DNA of 64,000 bases from contig CABHOK010000003.1 in the NCBI GenBank assembly GCA_902168205.1, positions 310,001-374,000 on the forward strand. Reading direction: 5' to 3'. Both the position numbers and the translations under genes were made by a program. This stretch comes from an uncultured Chitinophaga sp. GTDB taxonomy: Bacteria; Bacteroidota; Bacteroidia; Cytophagales; Cyclobacteriaceae. The notes beneath the pieces are model-generated. The model saw nothing but the letters and a program-made list of their open reading frames with translations. It was not told the origin of the DNA and did no database searches. Below, in pieces: positions 1 to 7,781 of the stretch (the stretch's first letter is position 1; every line of letters begins with the position of its first letter).

Positions 1-2
1 TG

Positions 3-350
3 AAGAGTATGGGCGAGCGCTACAACGTTCAGTTCTCTGATGAAGAGGTAGCACGCTTCGCGGTAATGTCAACGTTCGGATTACCGATCGGACAGTTGAA
101 AGAGTTTATTAATCTGGCTCCGGATGAACGCAAGAAGGTTAACCAACCTGGTGTGCCGGTAGATTCATTGAACAATCAATTGAAAGACTGGATCATCTTC
201 TCGCGTATGGCTAATCCAAAACTTCGCATCGCGATTAAAGGTGATTCGGATACAAACTATCCGGTAGTTGAAAAAGTGATCAACACGCTGATTGATAATA
301 AAGTCAATCGCTTCAACCTGATCACAAACATGGAAAGAAATCCTTCATAA
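3..350 (+). CDS. exbD: ExbD/TolR-family biopolymer transport protein, 5' end cut by window edge
   Basis: This is the C-terminal part of a gene that begins before the window; the frame is open from base 3 and the internal ATG at 9 is not the real start. The visible ~115 residues match the periplasmic part of ExbD: an alternating helix/strand region ending in a segment (LRIAIKGDSDTNYPVVEKVI) that resembles the ExbD fold where residues approach TonB or peptidoglycan. The transmembrane helix with its proton-path Asp would lie upstream, outside the window. It is followed after 18 bp by a second exbD and then tonB, so it belongs to a TonB-energising operon. The assignment rests on context plus C-terminal similarity. 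Confidence 0.8.
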   Translation, partial: KSMGERYNVQFSDEEVARFAVMSTFGLPIGQLKEFINLAPDERKKVNQPGVPVDSLNNQLKDWIIFSRMANPKLRIAIKGDSDTNYPVVEKVINTLIDNKVNRFNLITNMERNPS

Positions 351-368
351 CATTAAACCCTACAAGAA

Positions 369-887
369 ATGGCAGAAGTAAGTCAAGGCGGTGGCGGTGG
401 TGGTCATAAAAAAGGTGGTAAAGTAAGAGCCAAGAAAGCGTCAACAAAGATTGATATGACGCCTATGGTGGACTTAGCCTTCTTATTGTTGACCTTCTTC
501 ATGCTCACCACGACTTTCAATAAGCCTCAGACCATGGAGATCACCATGCCTGAGAAACCTAAACCGGAGGACAAACTTCCGGAAGTGAACGAAAAGAAAG
601 TAGTTACGCTTGTATTAGGAAAGAACGATAAGATATACTGGTATCACGGTATCACCGATCCTAAGATCGAGGTGACTGATTTTTCAGCAAACGGAATCCG
701 TAAAGTGTTGATGACACAGAACTCGCAGATCCCGGGCATGATTCTTCTGATTAAACCTTCTGAAGAATCGCGTTACAAGAACATGGTAGATATACTCGAT
801 GAGATGAATATTACCAACATGCAACGATACGCCCTGGTGCCCATTACACCAACGGATAAAGAACTCATAAAAGAATCTAATTTATGA
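369..887 (+). CDS. exbD: ExbD/TolR-family biopolymer transport protein
   Basis: 172 residues. A Gly/Lys-rich cytoplasmic N-terminus (residues 7-25) leads into the family's single transmembrane helix at about 31-50, which holds D35 in the motif DMTPMVDLAFLLLTFFM; this Asp corresponds to the proton-translocating Asp of ExbD. The remainder is the periplasmic domain. With ExbB it forms the proton-driven motor that energises TonB at the inner membrane. It is the second of two consecutive exbD genes, a paired arrangement common in Bacteroidota, and overlaps tonB by 4 bp (ATGA), indicating translational coupling. Its periplasmic part is longer than that of the ExbD at 5436. Confidence 0.93.
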   Translation: MAEVSQGGGGGGHKKGGKVRAKKASTKIDMTPMVDLAFLLLTFFMLTTTFNKPQTMEITMPEKPKPEDKLPEVNEKKVVTLVLGKNDKIYWYHGITDPKIEVTDFSANGIRKVLMTQNSQIPGMILLIKPSEESRYKNMVDILDEMNITNMQRYALVPITPTDKELIKESNL

Positions 888-1687
888 AAGCAGAACAGTT
901 AAAACCGCAGCGTTGGGAAGACATAGTCTTCGAATATCGCAACAAAGAGTATGGAGCGTACGAAAACCGCAGGTCTTACTCAAAGCACGTAGTTCTTGCT
1001 GCTATCATAACCGTGCTGGTGGCAGCGCTTGTGCTGGCTTATCCTAAAATTGTTGAATGGATAAAAGGTCAGCAAGAAGCAGAGGCACCGGTGTTGAAGA
1101 CTGTAAAATATACAGACCTGGCACCACCTCCACCAATTCAGAACACACCTCCGCCTCCACAGGTAAATATACCACCTCCGGTAAAGACGATTATCAAGTA
1201 TCTTCCTCCGCAGGTAACGGATAAAGAAGTTGTAGAAGAAGAAGAAATGCCAACCATCGAAGAGGTAAAACAAAACGATGTAGGCTCTGAGAACATCGAA
1301 GGTACCGGTGAAGTAGTATTCGATGAACCTGTACAGGAAGTTGTTCAGGAAACAACGGAAGATGAAGATAAAATCTTCATGGTTGTTGAGCAGCAGGCTG
1401 AGTACCCGGGTGGTCTTGAGTCAATGGCTAAATTCCTTCAGAAGAACGTGAAGTATCCTGCAGCGGCCCGAAGAATGGGTATCGAAGGTTCGGTATTCGT
1501 GAGCTTCGTGGTAGATAAAGAAGGTAAGATCAGCGATCCTCAGGTAGTAAAAGGTATCAGCGCAGAGTGCGATAAAGAAGCGATCCGCGTTGTAAACCTG
1601 ATGCCACCCTGGAAGCCTGGTAAGCAAAACGGCAGAGCTGTAAAGTCGCGCTTCGTATTGCCTATCAAGTTTAAGCTGGCAAGCTAA
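884..1687 (+). CDS. tonB: TonB family energy transducer
   Basis: 267 residues. A cytoplasmic N-terminus with an EYGAYENRRSY motif precedes a transmembrane helix at about 35-55. A Pro-rich periplasmic stretch follows (about 80-115, repeated PPPP and PPP), then an acidic linker, and a C-terminal TonB domain (about 180-267) with the YPAAARRMGIEGSVFVSF core and a closing Pro/Lys-rich strand. It carries energy from the ExbB/ExbD motor to outer-membrane TonB-dependent receptors. The 4-bp overlap with exbD and the 1-bp overlap with the next gene show a tightly packed operon. Several tonB paralogues per genome are usual in this phylum, so the receptor it serves cannot be read from the sequence. Confidence 0.93.
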   Translation: MKAEQLKPQRWEDIVFEYRNKEYGAYENRRSYSKHVVLAAIITVLVAALVLAYPKIVEWIKGQQEAEAPVLKTVKYTDLAPPPPIQNTPPPPQVNIPPPVKTIIKYLPPQVTDKEVVEEEEMPTIEEVKQNDVGSENIEGTGEVVFDEPVQEVVQETTEDEDKIFMVVEQQAEYPGGLESMAKFLQKNVKYPAAARRMGIEGSVFVSFVVDKEGKISDPQVVKGISAECDKEAIRVVNLMPPWKPGKQNGRAVKSRFVLPIKFKLAS

Positions 1688-1911
1688 TGGAAACAGAAAC
1701 TGACGAGTATAAGATGACTGGTATGGACATGGTCATCAAATACTTTGGACTAATTATGGCAGCGGCCTATATAGGTATAGGCGCTGCCCTGATTACTCGC
1801 CCTGATATGATTAATATTAATGGAGCTTATGCTTTGCCTTTAGGAATTCTTCTTATTGCGTATGGTTTATTCAGAGCATTTAAAGTATACCAGCGATATT
1901 TTCAGAAGTAG
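1687..1911 (+). CDS. Small two-helix membrane protein of unknown function
   Basis: 74 residues with two predicted transmembrane helices (about 16-38 and 46-65) joined by a short loop containing RPDMININGAY. I do not recognise a named family. The start ATG shares a base with the tonB stop (TAATG), and the next gene begins 2 bp after its stop, so it is translated as part of the ExbD-TonB-PstS-like unit. Small proteins of this kind are seen between tonB and a PstS-like gene in other Bacteroidota; a role as an accessory of the ExbBD motor is inference from position only. Confidence 0.8.
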   Translation: METETDEYKMTGMDMVIKYFGLIMAAAYIGIGAALITRPDMININGAYALPLGILLIAYGLFRAFKVYQRYFQK

Positions 1912-1913
1912 AT

Positions 1914-2858
1914 ATGAAGATTGTTTTTCATAGTTTCATAATAGCATTATTCATAGTAATAGCTGGAGCCTGTACGCAGCGTGATAAAAAGGGAAAACCT
2001 TTGGATACGTCTACGTCAGGCTCCATCACTATTGCAGTAGATGAGTCGTTGAAACCTTTGTTCGATACAGAGGTTGATACATTTATGGGGCTCTACAAAC
2101 GAGCCAATATTAAAGTGATCTATACTTCCGAGGCTGATGCCATGACGCAGCTTTTGCTTGACAGTGTTCGCCTCTCGGTTGTTACACGCAAGCTTGAAAA
2201 GGAAGAGATAGAAACATTCAAGGCGCAAGCCATTAATAAACCCCGCCAGGTAACAGTGGCGAAAGAGGGGATTGCACTTATACTGAACCGTTCTAACCAG
2301 GATACAACTTTTACGATAGCACAGTTAAAAGATATTCTGGCGGGTAAAATCACGAAGTGGAATCAGCTTGATCCGAAAGGTAAAGCAACCCCGATTGAAA
2401 TTGTATTTGATCAGCCTACTTCAGGCATATTACGATATTTAAAAGATTCATTGGCCATCGATTCACTGCCGGCCAACTGTTTTGCGGTCAACAATAATCC
2501 CGCAGTTGTGGATTATGTCACCAAAAAAGAAAACGCCATAGGTTTGATTGGTGTCAGTTGGATCAGTGACGATGACGATTCCACCACCAATGTTTTCAAG
2601 AACACCATACGGATTGCCGAGCTTTCAAACGATGGTGTCGAATTTTTCAAGCCTTACCAGGCGTATATTGCTCAAAAAAATTATCCTTTGGTGCGCGATA
2701 TAACTATAATCAGCAGGGAGACTCGCACTGGGCTGGGAAGTGGCTTTATAGCCTTTGTAGCAGGAGAAAAAGGCCAGCGCATAATTCTGAAGGCTGGACT
2801 TGTTCCTGTAACCATGCCGGTTAGGATTGTAGAAATTAATCGCCAACCACTATTTTAG
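1914..2858 (+). CDS. PstS-like phosphate-type substrate-binding lipoprotein
   Basis: 314 residues. The N-terminal signal ends in IAGAC, with C20 as the likely lipidated residue. The mature part has the fold pattern of periplasmic phosphate-binding proteins: SGSITIAVDESLKPLF at the start, IALILNRSN and LKDILAGKITKWNQL in the middle, and an SGI/LRYLKD segment. No pstCAB permease genes are nearby; instead it sits inside an exbD-tonB operon, before a TPR gene. The signature residues of the family's phosphate site are only loosely matched, so binding of phosphate is not certain. A role in sensing or delivering a ligand for TonB-dependent uptake is inference. Confidence 0.85.
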   Translation: MKIVFHSFIIALFIVIAGACTQRDKKGKPLDTSTSGSITIAVDESLKPLFDTEVDTFMGLYKRANIKVIYTSEADAMTQLLLDSVRLSVVTRKLEKEEIETFKAQAINKPRQVTVAKEGIALILNRSNQDTTFTIAQLKDILAGKITKWNQLDPKGKATPIEIVFDQPTSGILRYLKDSLAIDSLPANCFAVNNNPAVVDYVTKKENAIGLIGVSWISDDDDSTTNVFKNTIRIAELSNDGVEFFKPYQAYIAQKNYPLVRDITIISRETRTGLGSGFIAFVAGEKGQRIILKAGLVPVTMPVRIVEINRQPLF

Positions 2859-2961
2859 CATTCAGATTGTCCGTATTTTCATTCTCCAATGTCGCATACA
2901 ACAGAGCAATGAGGTATGGCATCGTGTTTGTTTACGTAACATCTAAACTTAAAATAAACTC

Positions 2962-4605
2962 ATGAAAGAATTAATCAAACGAGCATGGAGCGGAGGGATA
3001 ATGCTCTTATTCTTCATCGCTGCTGCTACACTTGCTGTTGCACAGGAGCTGCCGGCTGTTAAGCAAGCACGTCAGCAAATGGAAATTGAGCAGACTAACA
3101 AAGCAGTTGCTACGCTGAGCGAAGCCGTAAAAGCAAATCCGGCAGATGCAACATTACTATACTATCTCGGTATGGCGCAGATCGCCAACGGTGAAAAAGA
3201 AAAAGCCGAGATATCATTTCAGAAAGGTTTAGAAGTAAATCCAAAAGAAGCGTTGAACCTGGCAGGTAAAGGATATCTGCGCATGATTGAAAACAATGTT
3301 GCTGAAGCAAAGACATTGTTGGATCAGGCACTGGCTCAAACAAAATCAAAAAATGCTCCTGTATTAAAAGCTGTAGCCCAGGCTTATCTGCAAAACGATA
3401 AGTTCACTGCGGATGCTTTGACTTTATTACAGAAAGCTAAGTCGATCGAAAAGTCTGACTATGAAACTTTCATCTTATTAGGTGATGCTTATACAAAACA
3501 GGTAAAAGGTGGTGAAGCAGTAAGTGCCTTCGAAACAGCAGCTACACTTGATCCGAAGAGCGGAACACCCCAGTATAAAATTGGTGTTGTATATCAGCGT
3601 TCTAAAAACCTGAGCTCAGCAGAGGAACACTTCAATAAGGCTATTGTAGCTGACCCTAATTATGCACTGGCTTACAAAGAACTTGGTGAATTATACTATG
3701 CGCAGAAGAAAGCTCCTGAAGCTGTGAAGGCTTACGAAAAATATCTTTCATTAACAGAGAGACCTGAGCCTGCTCAACTTCGTTATGCGTTCTTCCTGTT
3801 CATGGCGAAAGACTATAAGAAGGCAAACACTGTATTCGAAGGTTTAACGAAGCGTGCAGATGTATCTGCAACAGTATATAAATACTATGCTTACTCATTG
3901 ACTGAAGCAGTTGAACTTGCTAAAGCTGAGCAGGTGTTCGGCCAGTACTTTGCAAAGGCTGCACCAACTGAAATCCAGGCTAGCGACTATGTTTACTTGG
4001 CTAGATTGCTGCAGAAGCAAGCTAAAGATTCCCTTGCGCTCGTAAATTTTAAGAAGAGTCTTGAACTGGAGATGAATCCTGAGATTGCTCAAACTATCGC
4101 AGATGCTTATTACAAGCAGAAGAAATATCCTGATGCTATCGAGGCGTTCAAACAATTGCGCACCGCTAAAAGCAACAAACTTTCTTCACAGGATTTGTTC
4201 GCATTAGGTCGTTCTTATTACTTCAACAAGCAGTTCATAGAAGCTGATACAACATTTGCTGAGCTTGCTGTACTGCAACCAAACATTACAATTCCGTATG
4301 CATGGAGAGCTCGTTCCTTAGCTAACCTGGATCCTGAGTTGAAACAAGGTTTAGCAAAGCCTTACTTCGAAAAAGTAATTGAAATTGCTGAAGCAAATCC
4401 TGATAAGAGTAAATCTAAGCCTGATCTGATCGATGCATATTCTTATATGGGATATTACTACGATACGAAAGGTGATTTTGCTGCCGCGAAGAAGACTTTT
4501 GAGAAGCTGAAAGAGCTTGATCCTGCTAACGAGAAAGCTAAAGCATATCTCGAAGCTTTAAAGCAAGCTGCTGCTGCGAAGCAGAAAGCTAAGACGGCGA
4601 ACTAG
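2962..4605 (+). CDS. Secreted tetratricopeptide-repeat protein
   Basis: 547 residues. An N-terminal signal sequence (hydrophobic 12-27, cleavage near AVAQ-EL) is followed by tandem TPR units almost to the end, with typical patterns such as LYYLGMAQIANGEKEKAEIS and ALAYKELGELYYAQKKAPEA. The tail is Lys/Ala-rich. TPR arrays act as protein-binding scaffolds; this one is predicted to be periplasmic. It lies 103 bp after the PstS-like gene on the same strand and before the second exbB-exbD pair, matching a recurring Bacteroidota order of exb/tonB, PstS-like and TPR genes. The partner protein is not known. Confidence 0.9.
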   Translation: MKELIKRAWSGGIMLLFFIAAATLAVAQELPAVKQARQQMEIEQTNKAVATLSEAVKANPADATLLYYLGMAQIANGEKEKAEISFQKGLEVNPKEALNLAGKGYLRMIENNVAEAKTLLDQALAQTKSKNAPVLKAVAQAYLQNDKFTADALTLLQKAKSIEKSDYETFILLGDAYTKQVKGGEAVSAFETAATLDPKSGTPQYKIGVVYQRSKNLSSAEEHFNKAIVADPNYALAYKELGELYYAQKKAPEAVKAYEKYLSLTERPEPAQLRYAFFLFMAKDYKKANTVFEGLTKRADVSATVYKYYAYSLTEAVELAKAEQVFGQYFAKAAPTEIQASDYVYLARLLQKQAKDSLALVNFKKSLELEMNPEIAQTIADAYYKQKKYPDAIEAFKQLRTAKSNKLSSQDLFALGRSYYFNKQFIEADTTFAELAVLQPNITIPYAWRARSLANLDPELKQGLAKPYFEKVIEIAEANPDKSKSKPDLIDAYSYMGYYYDTKGDFAAAKKTFEKLKELDPANEKAKAYLEALKQAAAAKQKAKTAN

Positions 4606-4684
4606 TCACTGCAATAAATAACAAGAAGTACGCGTTCTTACCCAAAGAGAATTTTTTACAGTACTTCGGTCATTAAACAATATA

Positions 4685-4723
4685 AATAGCGATAGTAGCA
4701 AGTATTTTGCTACTATTGCTATT
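4685..4723 (+). terminator. Long stem-loop just upstream of exbB (terminator or attenuator-like)
   Basis: AATAGCGATAGTAGCAA pairs with TTGCTACTATTGCTATT across a 5-base loop: a 17-bp stem with one G-U wobble. No clean T-run follows. It lies about 80 bp after the TPR gene and 23 bp before the exbB start. Confidence 0.6.
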
Positions 4724-4746
4724 AAATATAAATCCCAATCTCTCCA

Positions 4747-5439
4747 ATGCTTGGTATCCTCACTATTCTTTTGCAGATCACAACATCTGCAGACACTACT
4801 GCTGTAACAACATCGACAGAGTCATTATCACTCCTCGACATGGTAATGAAAGGTGGCTGGATCATGATCCCGATTGCCTTCTTAGGATTTGTAGCCTGCT
4901 ACTTCTTCTTCGAGCGTTATTTATACCTTAACGCTGTTACCAAAGAGAAAAAGGAGCTTGTGTCATCCATCAAGCAATACCTTAAGAACGCTGATATTAA
5001 AAGTGCACGCATGTATGCAGCACAAGATGGTTCTGCTACCGGTAAAATATTACAGGTAGGACTGGAGCATATTGGCAAGCCGATGAAAGAATTGGAGAGT
5101 ATGATGGAGTCTGCTGCCAACATTGAGGTAGCAGAAATGGAACGTAACATGGGCTACCTCGGTATCATTGCCGGTGTGGCGCCTATGCTCGGTTTCATTG
5201 GTACAATCGGAGGGATTATCCGTATCTTCTACGATATATCGCAGACAGATAACATTACCATCGGTATTATAGCAGGTGGTCTTTATGAAAAGATGATCAC
5301 CAGTGGGGCCGGTCTTTTCGTGGGCGTAATTTCTTACTGTGCTTATCACATTCTTCAGCAGCGTGTAAACGTGTTTACATTGAAGATGCAGAAAGATGTT
5401 TTCGATTTCATGCGTTCAATCCTTACTCCTGAGTCATGA
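4747..5439 (+). CDS. exbB: MotA/TolQ/ExbB proton channel family protein
   Basis: 230 residues. A short Thr/Ser-rich N-terminus precedes a first transmembrane helix (about 36-58). A cytoplasmic domain follows, then two further helices (about 135-160 and 175-200) with the family core GIIAGVAPMLGFIGTIGGII and a Gly-rich second half (LYEKMITSGAGLFVGVISY). This is the pentameric channel part of the ExbBD motor. It overlaps the next exbD by 4 bp. The nearby cluster at 1-1687 shows exbD-exbD-tonB; this pair is a separate motor module and could serve TonB or a Tol-like function. Confidence 0.93.
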   Translation: MLGILTILLQITTSADTTAVTTSTESLSLLDMVMKGGWIMIPIAFLGFVACYFFFERYLYLNAVTKEKKELVSSIKQYLKNADIKSARMYAAQDGSATGKILQVGLEHIGKPMKELESMMESAANIEVAEMERNMGYLGIIAGVAPMLGFIGTIGGIIRIFYDISQTDNITIGIIAGGLYEKMITSGAGLFVGVISYCAYHILQQRVNVFTLKMQKDVFDFMRSILTPES

Positions 5440-5834
5440 AGATCAGACACCGGAAACAGTTTGCCCATGAAGTAGCGACCTCATCGCTCAATGACATCAT
5501 GTTCTTTCTGCTGTTGTTCTTCCTGATCATATCAACCGTTACCAACCCGGCTGTTATCAAAGTGCCGCTCCCGAAGTCAGGCGCCAACCAAAGTGTTAAT
5601 CGGTCACCGGTTGCCCTGGTCGTTACAGAAGACAAGCGTTACTATGTTAACAAACAGCAAGTGGCTTTCGATCAGTTGGAGTCTACACTCATCAAGCAAT
5701 GTGCTGGTATGACTGATCCGACTGTAGTAGTACACATCCCTTACGGTGCTACCGTTCAGGATCTCGTAAGCGTTGTTGAGATCGGAGCCAAGAATAAAAT
5801 CCGAATGGTGTTGGCCACAGAGAAGCCAAAGTAG
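5436..5834 (+). CDS. exbD: ExbD/TolR-family biopolymer transport protein
   Basis: 132 residues, close to the standard ExbD length. The transmembrane helix spans about 19-40 and holds D20 (SSLNDIMFFLLLFFLI), the likely proton-carrying residue. The periplasmic part ends with VQDLVSVVEIGAKNKIRMVL, the usual C-terminal helix and strand. It overlaps exbB by 4 bp, so the two are co-translated. A 400-bp spacer without genes follows, ending this transcription unit before the nuo operon. Confidence 0.92.
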   Translation: MKIRHRKQFAHEVATSSLNDIMFFLLLFFLIISTVTNPAVIKVPLPKSGANQSVNRSPVALVVTEDKRYYVNKQQVAFDQLESTLIKQCAGMTDPTVVVHIPYGATVQDLVSVVEIGAKNKIRMVLATEKPK

Positions 5835-6233
5835 ATCTCGCTTCCTCTATTGTCTCATTTAGACTACTTGTCTCATTCTATATTTAGTTACAACGTGACG
5901 GCTAAGGGTGCAGTCATATTTACTCTAATCTCATTCTAATTTTTATGGATGCTATAGATGGTTATTTATAATCAATCTATATAACATGCTAATTGTGTCT
6001 ATAGCACACAATCTCCGGAATTTTATTTCCTGAAATCATCATTCTGCAACGACAATTTTTGCTCGGAGCACTTCACATCAATCTTTATTCTTTGGCTTGT
6101 TGGTGTTTGAACTTTCTGAATATGCAGAGTGTAATATTTCATGAAAGATCGTGGTGAAAAACCGGTAAATAATTGTTCGCCTTTTGTGGAGTTTGAAGGA
6201 TAAAAAACGAAATTTACCCCATTCTAATTTGCT
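5835..6233. other. Gene-free spacer between exbBD and the nuo operon
   Basis: No credible reading frame was found in these 399 bp. The word GTCTCATT occurs twice near the left end. Two stem-loops are visible: an imperfect one at about 5950-5984 (TATAGAT...ATCTATA) and a perfect 7-bp stem at 5992-6012 (ATTGTGT/ACACAAT, 7-base loop). The region should hold the end of the exbBD transcript and the promoter of nuoA-N, but I found no clear match to the TTTG / TAnnTTTG promoter pattern of Bacteroidota. Confidence 0.6.
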
Positions 6234-6605
6234 ATGGAGAATTCAGATTTAGCACAATACCTTCCGATTGCTTTAATGTTTCTTTTCGCGATGGGGTTCA
6301 TTGTCGTAACCATGATCGCTACACACGCATTGGGACCGAAGCGTAAAAGCAAAGTGAAGCTCGATACGTTTGAGTGTGGTATCGAATCAAAAGGCAACGC
6401 CCGGGTACCGTTCAACATTAAGTACTTTCTGGTGGCTATTCTGTTTGTTTTATTTGATGTCGAAGTGATCTTTATGTATCCCTGGGCTGTTAACTTTAAA
6501 GAGCTAGGAGAACCTGGGTTTATTCAGATGATCACCTTCATAGCATTGCTACTGGTAGGCTTTTTCTACCTGATCAAAAAAGGTGCTCTTAAGTGGGAAG
6601 ATTAG
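6234..6605 (+). CDS. nuoA: NADH-quinone oxidoreductase subunit A
   Basis: 123 residues with three transmembrane helices (about 8-30, 62-84, 92-114). The family signature KLDTFECGIESKGNARVPFNIKYF, whose loop Cys lies near the quinone site in complex I, is present, followed by FLVAILFVLFDVEVIFMYPW. It is a small membrane subunit at the hinge between the membrane and peripheral arms. It is the first gene of a complete 14-gene complex I operon on the plus strand; nuoB follows after about 30 bp. Confidence 0.97.
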   Translation: MENSDLAQYLPIALMFLFAMGFIVVTMIATHALGPKRKSKVKLDTFECGIESKGNARVPFNIKYFLVAILFVLFDVEVIFMYPWAVNFKELGEPGFIQMITFIALLLVGFFYLIKKGALKWED

Positions 6606-6634
6606 TGGAAGTTGTGATTTAAAAAGTGAAAGCT

Positions 6635-7195
6635 ATGGAATCAACAAGCATACAACAGGGTGTAACAATCGGTACGAAGCCGGAAGGCTACGAAGGCGCA
6701 GGTTTCTTTGCTACCAGTTTGGACAAGGTAGTAGGGCTTGCCCGAAAAAATTCAATATGGCCGCTACCTTTTGCTACTTCATGCTGTGGCATCGAGTTCA
6801 TGGCGACCATGGCCTCGCATTATGATCTGGCCCGCTTCGGTTCGGAGCGTCTCAGTTTCTCACCGCGTCAGGCTGATTTGCTGATGGTAATGGGAACGAT
6901 CGCCAAGAAAATGGGACCGATCCTTCGCCAGGTATATGAACAAATGGCTGAGCCACGCTGGGTAATCTCCGTAGGAGCCTGTGCCTGCAGCGGTGGTATA
7001 TTTGATACCTACAGTGTTCTTCAGGGTATCGACCGCATCATCCCCGTAGATGTATATGTACCCGGATGCCCTCCGCGCCCGGAACAAATCATAGATGGTA
7101 TTTTGAAAATACAGCACCTCGTAGAAACAGAGTCGCTTCGCAGAAGAGATTCTGATGAATACAAGGCCATGCTGAATAAATACGGAATGGAGTAA
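6635..7195 (+). CDS. nuoB: NADH-quinone oxidoreductase subunit B
   Basis: 186 residues from the ATG at 6635; an in-frame GTG at 6626 would add three residues and is less likely. The protein carries the N2 [4Fe-4S] ligand set: tandem Cys in [10 protein letters not shown], a Cys in GACACSGG and one in [11 protein letters not shown]2 passes electrons to quinone at the interface with NuoD. The C-terminal end after the PRPE motif is short, as in other bacterial NuoB. The gene lies in order between nuoA and nuoC and is followed by an intercistronic hairpin. Confidence 0.96.
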   Translation: MESTSIQQGVTIGTKPEGYEGAGFFATSLDKVVGLARKNSIWPLPFATSCCGIEFMATMASHYDLARFGSERLSFSPRQADLLMVMGTIAKKMGPILRQVYEQMAEPRWVISVGACACSGGIFDTYSVLQGIDRIIPVDVYVPGCPPRPEQIIDGILKIQHLVETESLRRRDSDEYKAMLNKYGME

Positions 7196-7207
7196 TTGTT
7201 ACTTCGC

Positions 7208-7231
7208 TACACCTTGATCATCCAAGGTGTA
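7208..7231 (+). other. Intercistronic hairpin between nuoB and nuoC
   Basis: TACACCTTG and CAAGGTGTA form a perfect 9-bp stem around a 6-base loop (ATCATC), starting 13 bp after the nuoB stop and ending about 46 bp before the nuoC ATG. There is no T-run, so it is unlikely to be a terminator. It may be an mRNA processing or stability element. Confidence 0.55.
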
Positions 7232-7276
7232 ACGGATAATAATTACCAATACATAAACAAAACCGAAACCGAACCA

Positions 7277-7777
7277 ATGGAAGGTTCTACGCAGGACAAC
7301 GTCATTAGTGCGCTCAAAGAAAAGTATGAAGACCAGATACTTCATATGGACACACCTTACAATTTTCTCACGATCTCTTTGAAGAAAGAGAAAATTGTAG
7401 AGATCATTCAATACCTGTACAACCACCCCGATACAAAATTGCAATACCTCACAACATTGTGTGGTATACATTATCCCGAGTTGAACCAGATCGCTGTTAT
7501 GTACCAGCTTCATAATCTGGCAACCAACACACGCGTACGCCTTAAGATATTTCTTTCGGCAGAGAACCCGGTAACGCCTACCATTACACCTATATTTTCG
7601 GGAGCGAACTGGCTGGAGCGCGAGACATACGATTTCTACGGAGTAAACTTCGTAGGACATCCGAATCTGAAGCGTATTCTGAATGTGGAGGATATGATCA
7701 TCTTCCCGCTGCGTAAAGAATATCCGCTGGAAGACCAGAGACGCGAAGACAAGAACGATACTATGTTTGGACGATAA
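7277..7777 (+). CDS. nuoC: NADH-quinone oxidoreductase subunit C
   Basis: 166 residues starting at the ATG at 7277 (MEGSTQDNV). The frame is open further upstream to a TTG at 7196, but that stretch contains the nuoB-nuoC hairpin and does not look like NuoC. The 30-kDa subunit signature is present: ERETYDFYGVNFVGHPNLKR followed by a Pro-Leu-Arg-Lys-Glu-Tyr-Pro segment. It is a peripheral-arm subunit next to NuoD. Here nuoC and nuoD are separate genes, unlike the fused nuoCD of E. coli, and the two overlap or abut. Confidence 0.95.
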   Translation: MEGSTQDNVISALKEKYEDQILHMDTPYNFLTISLKKEKIVEIIQYLYNHPDTKLQYLTTLCGIHYPELNQIAVMYQLHNLATNTRVRLKIFLSAENPVTPTITPIFSGANWLERETYDFYGVNFVGHPNLKRILNVEDMIIFPLRKEYPLEDQRREDKNDTMFGR

Positions 7778-7781
7778 TTTT

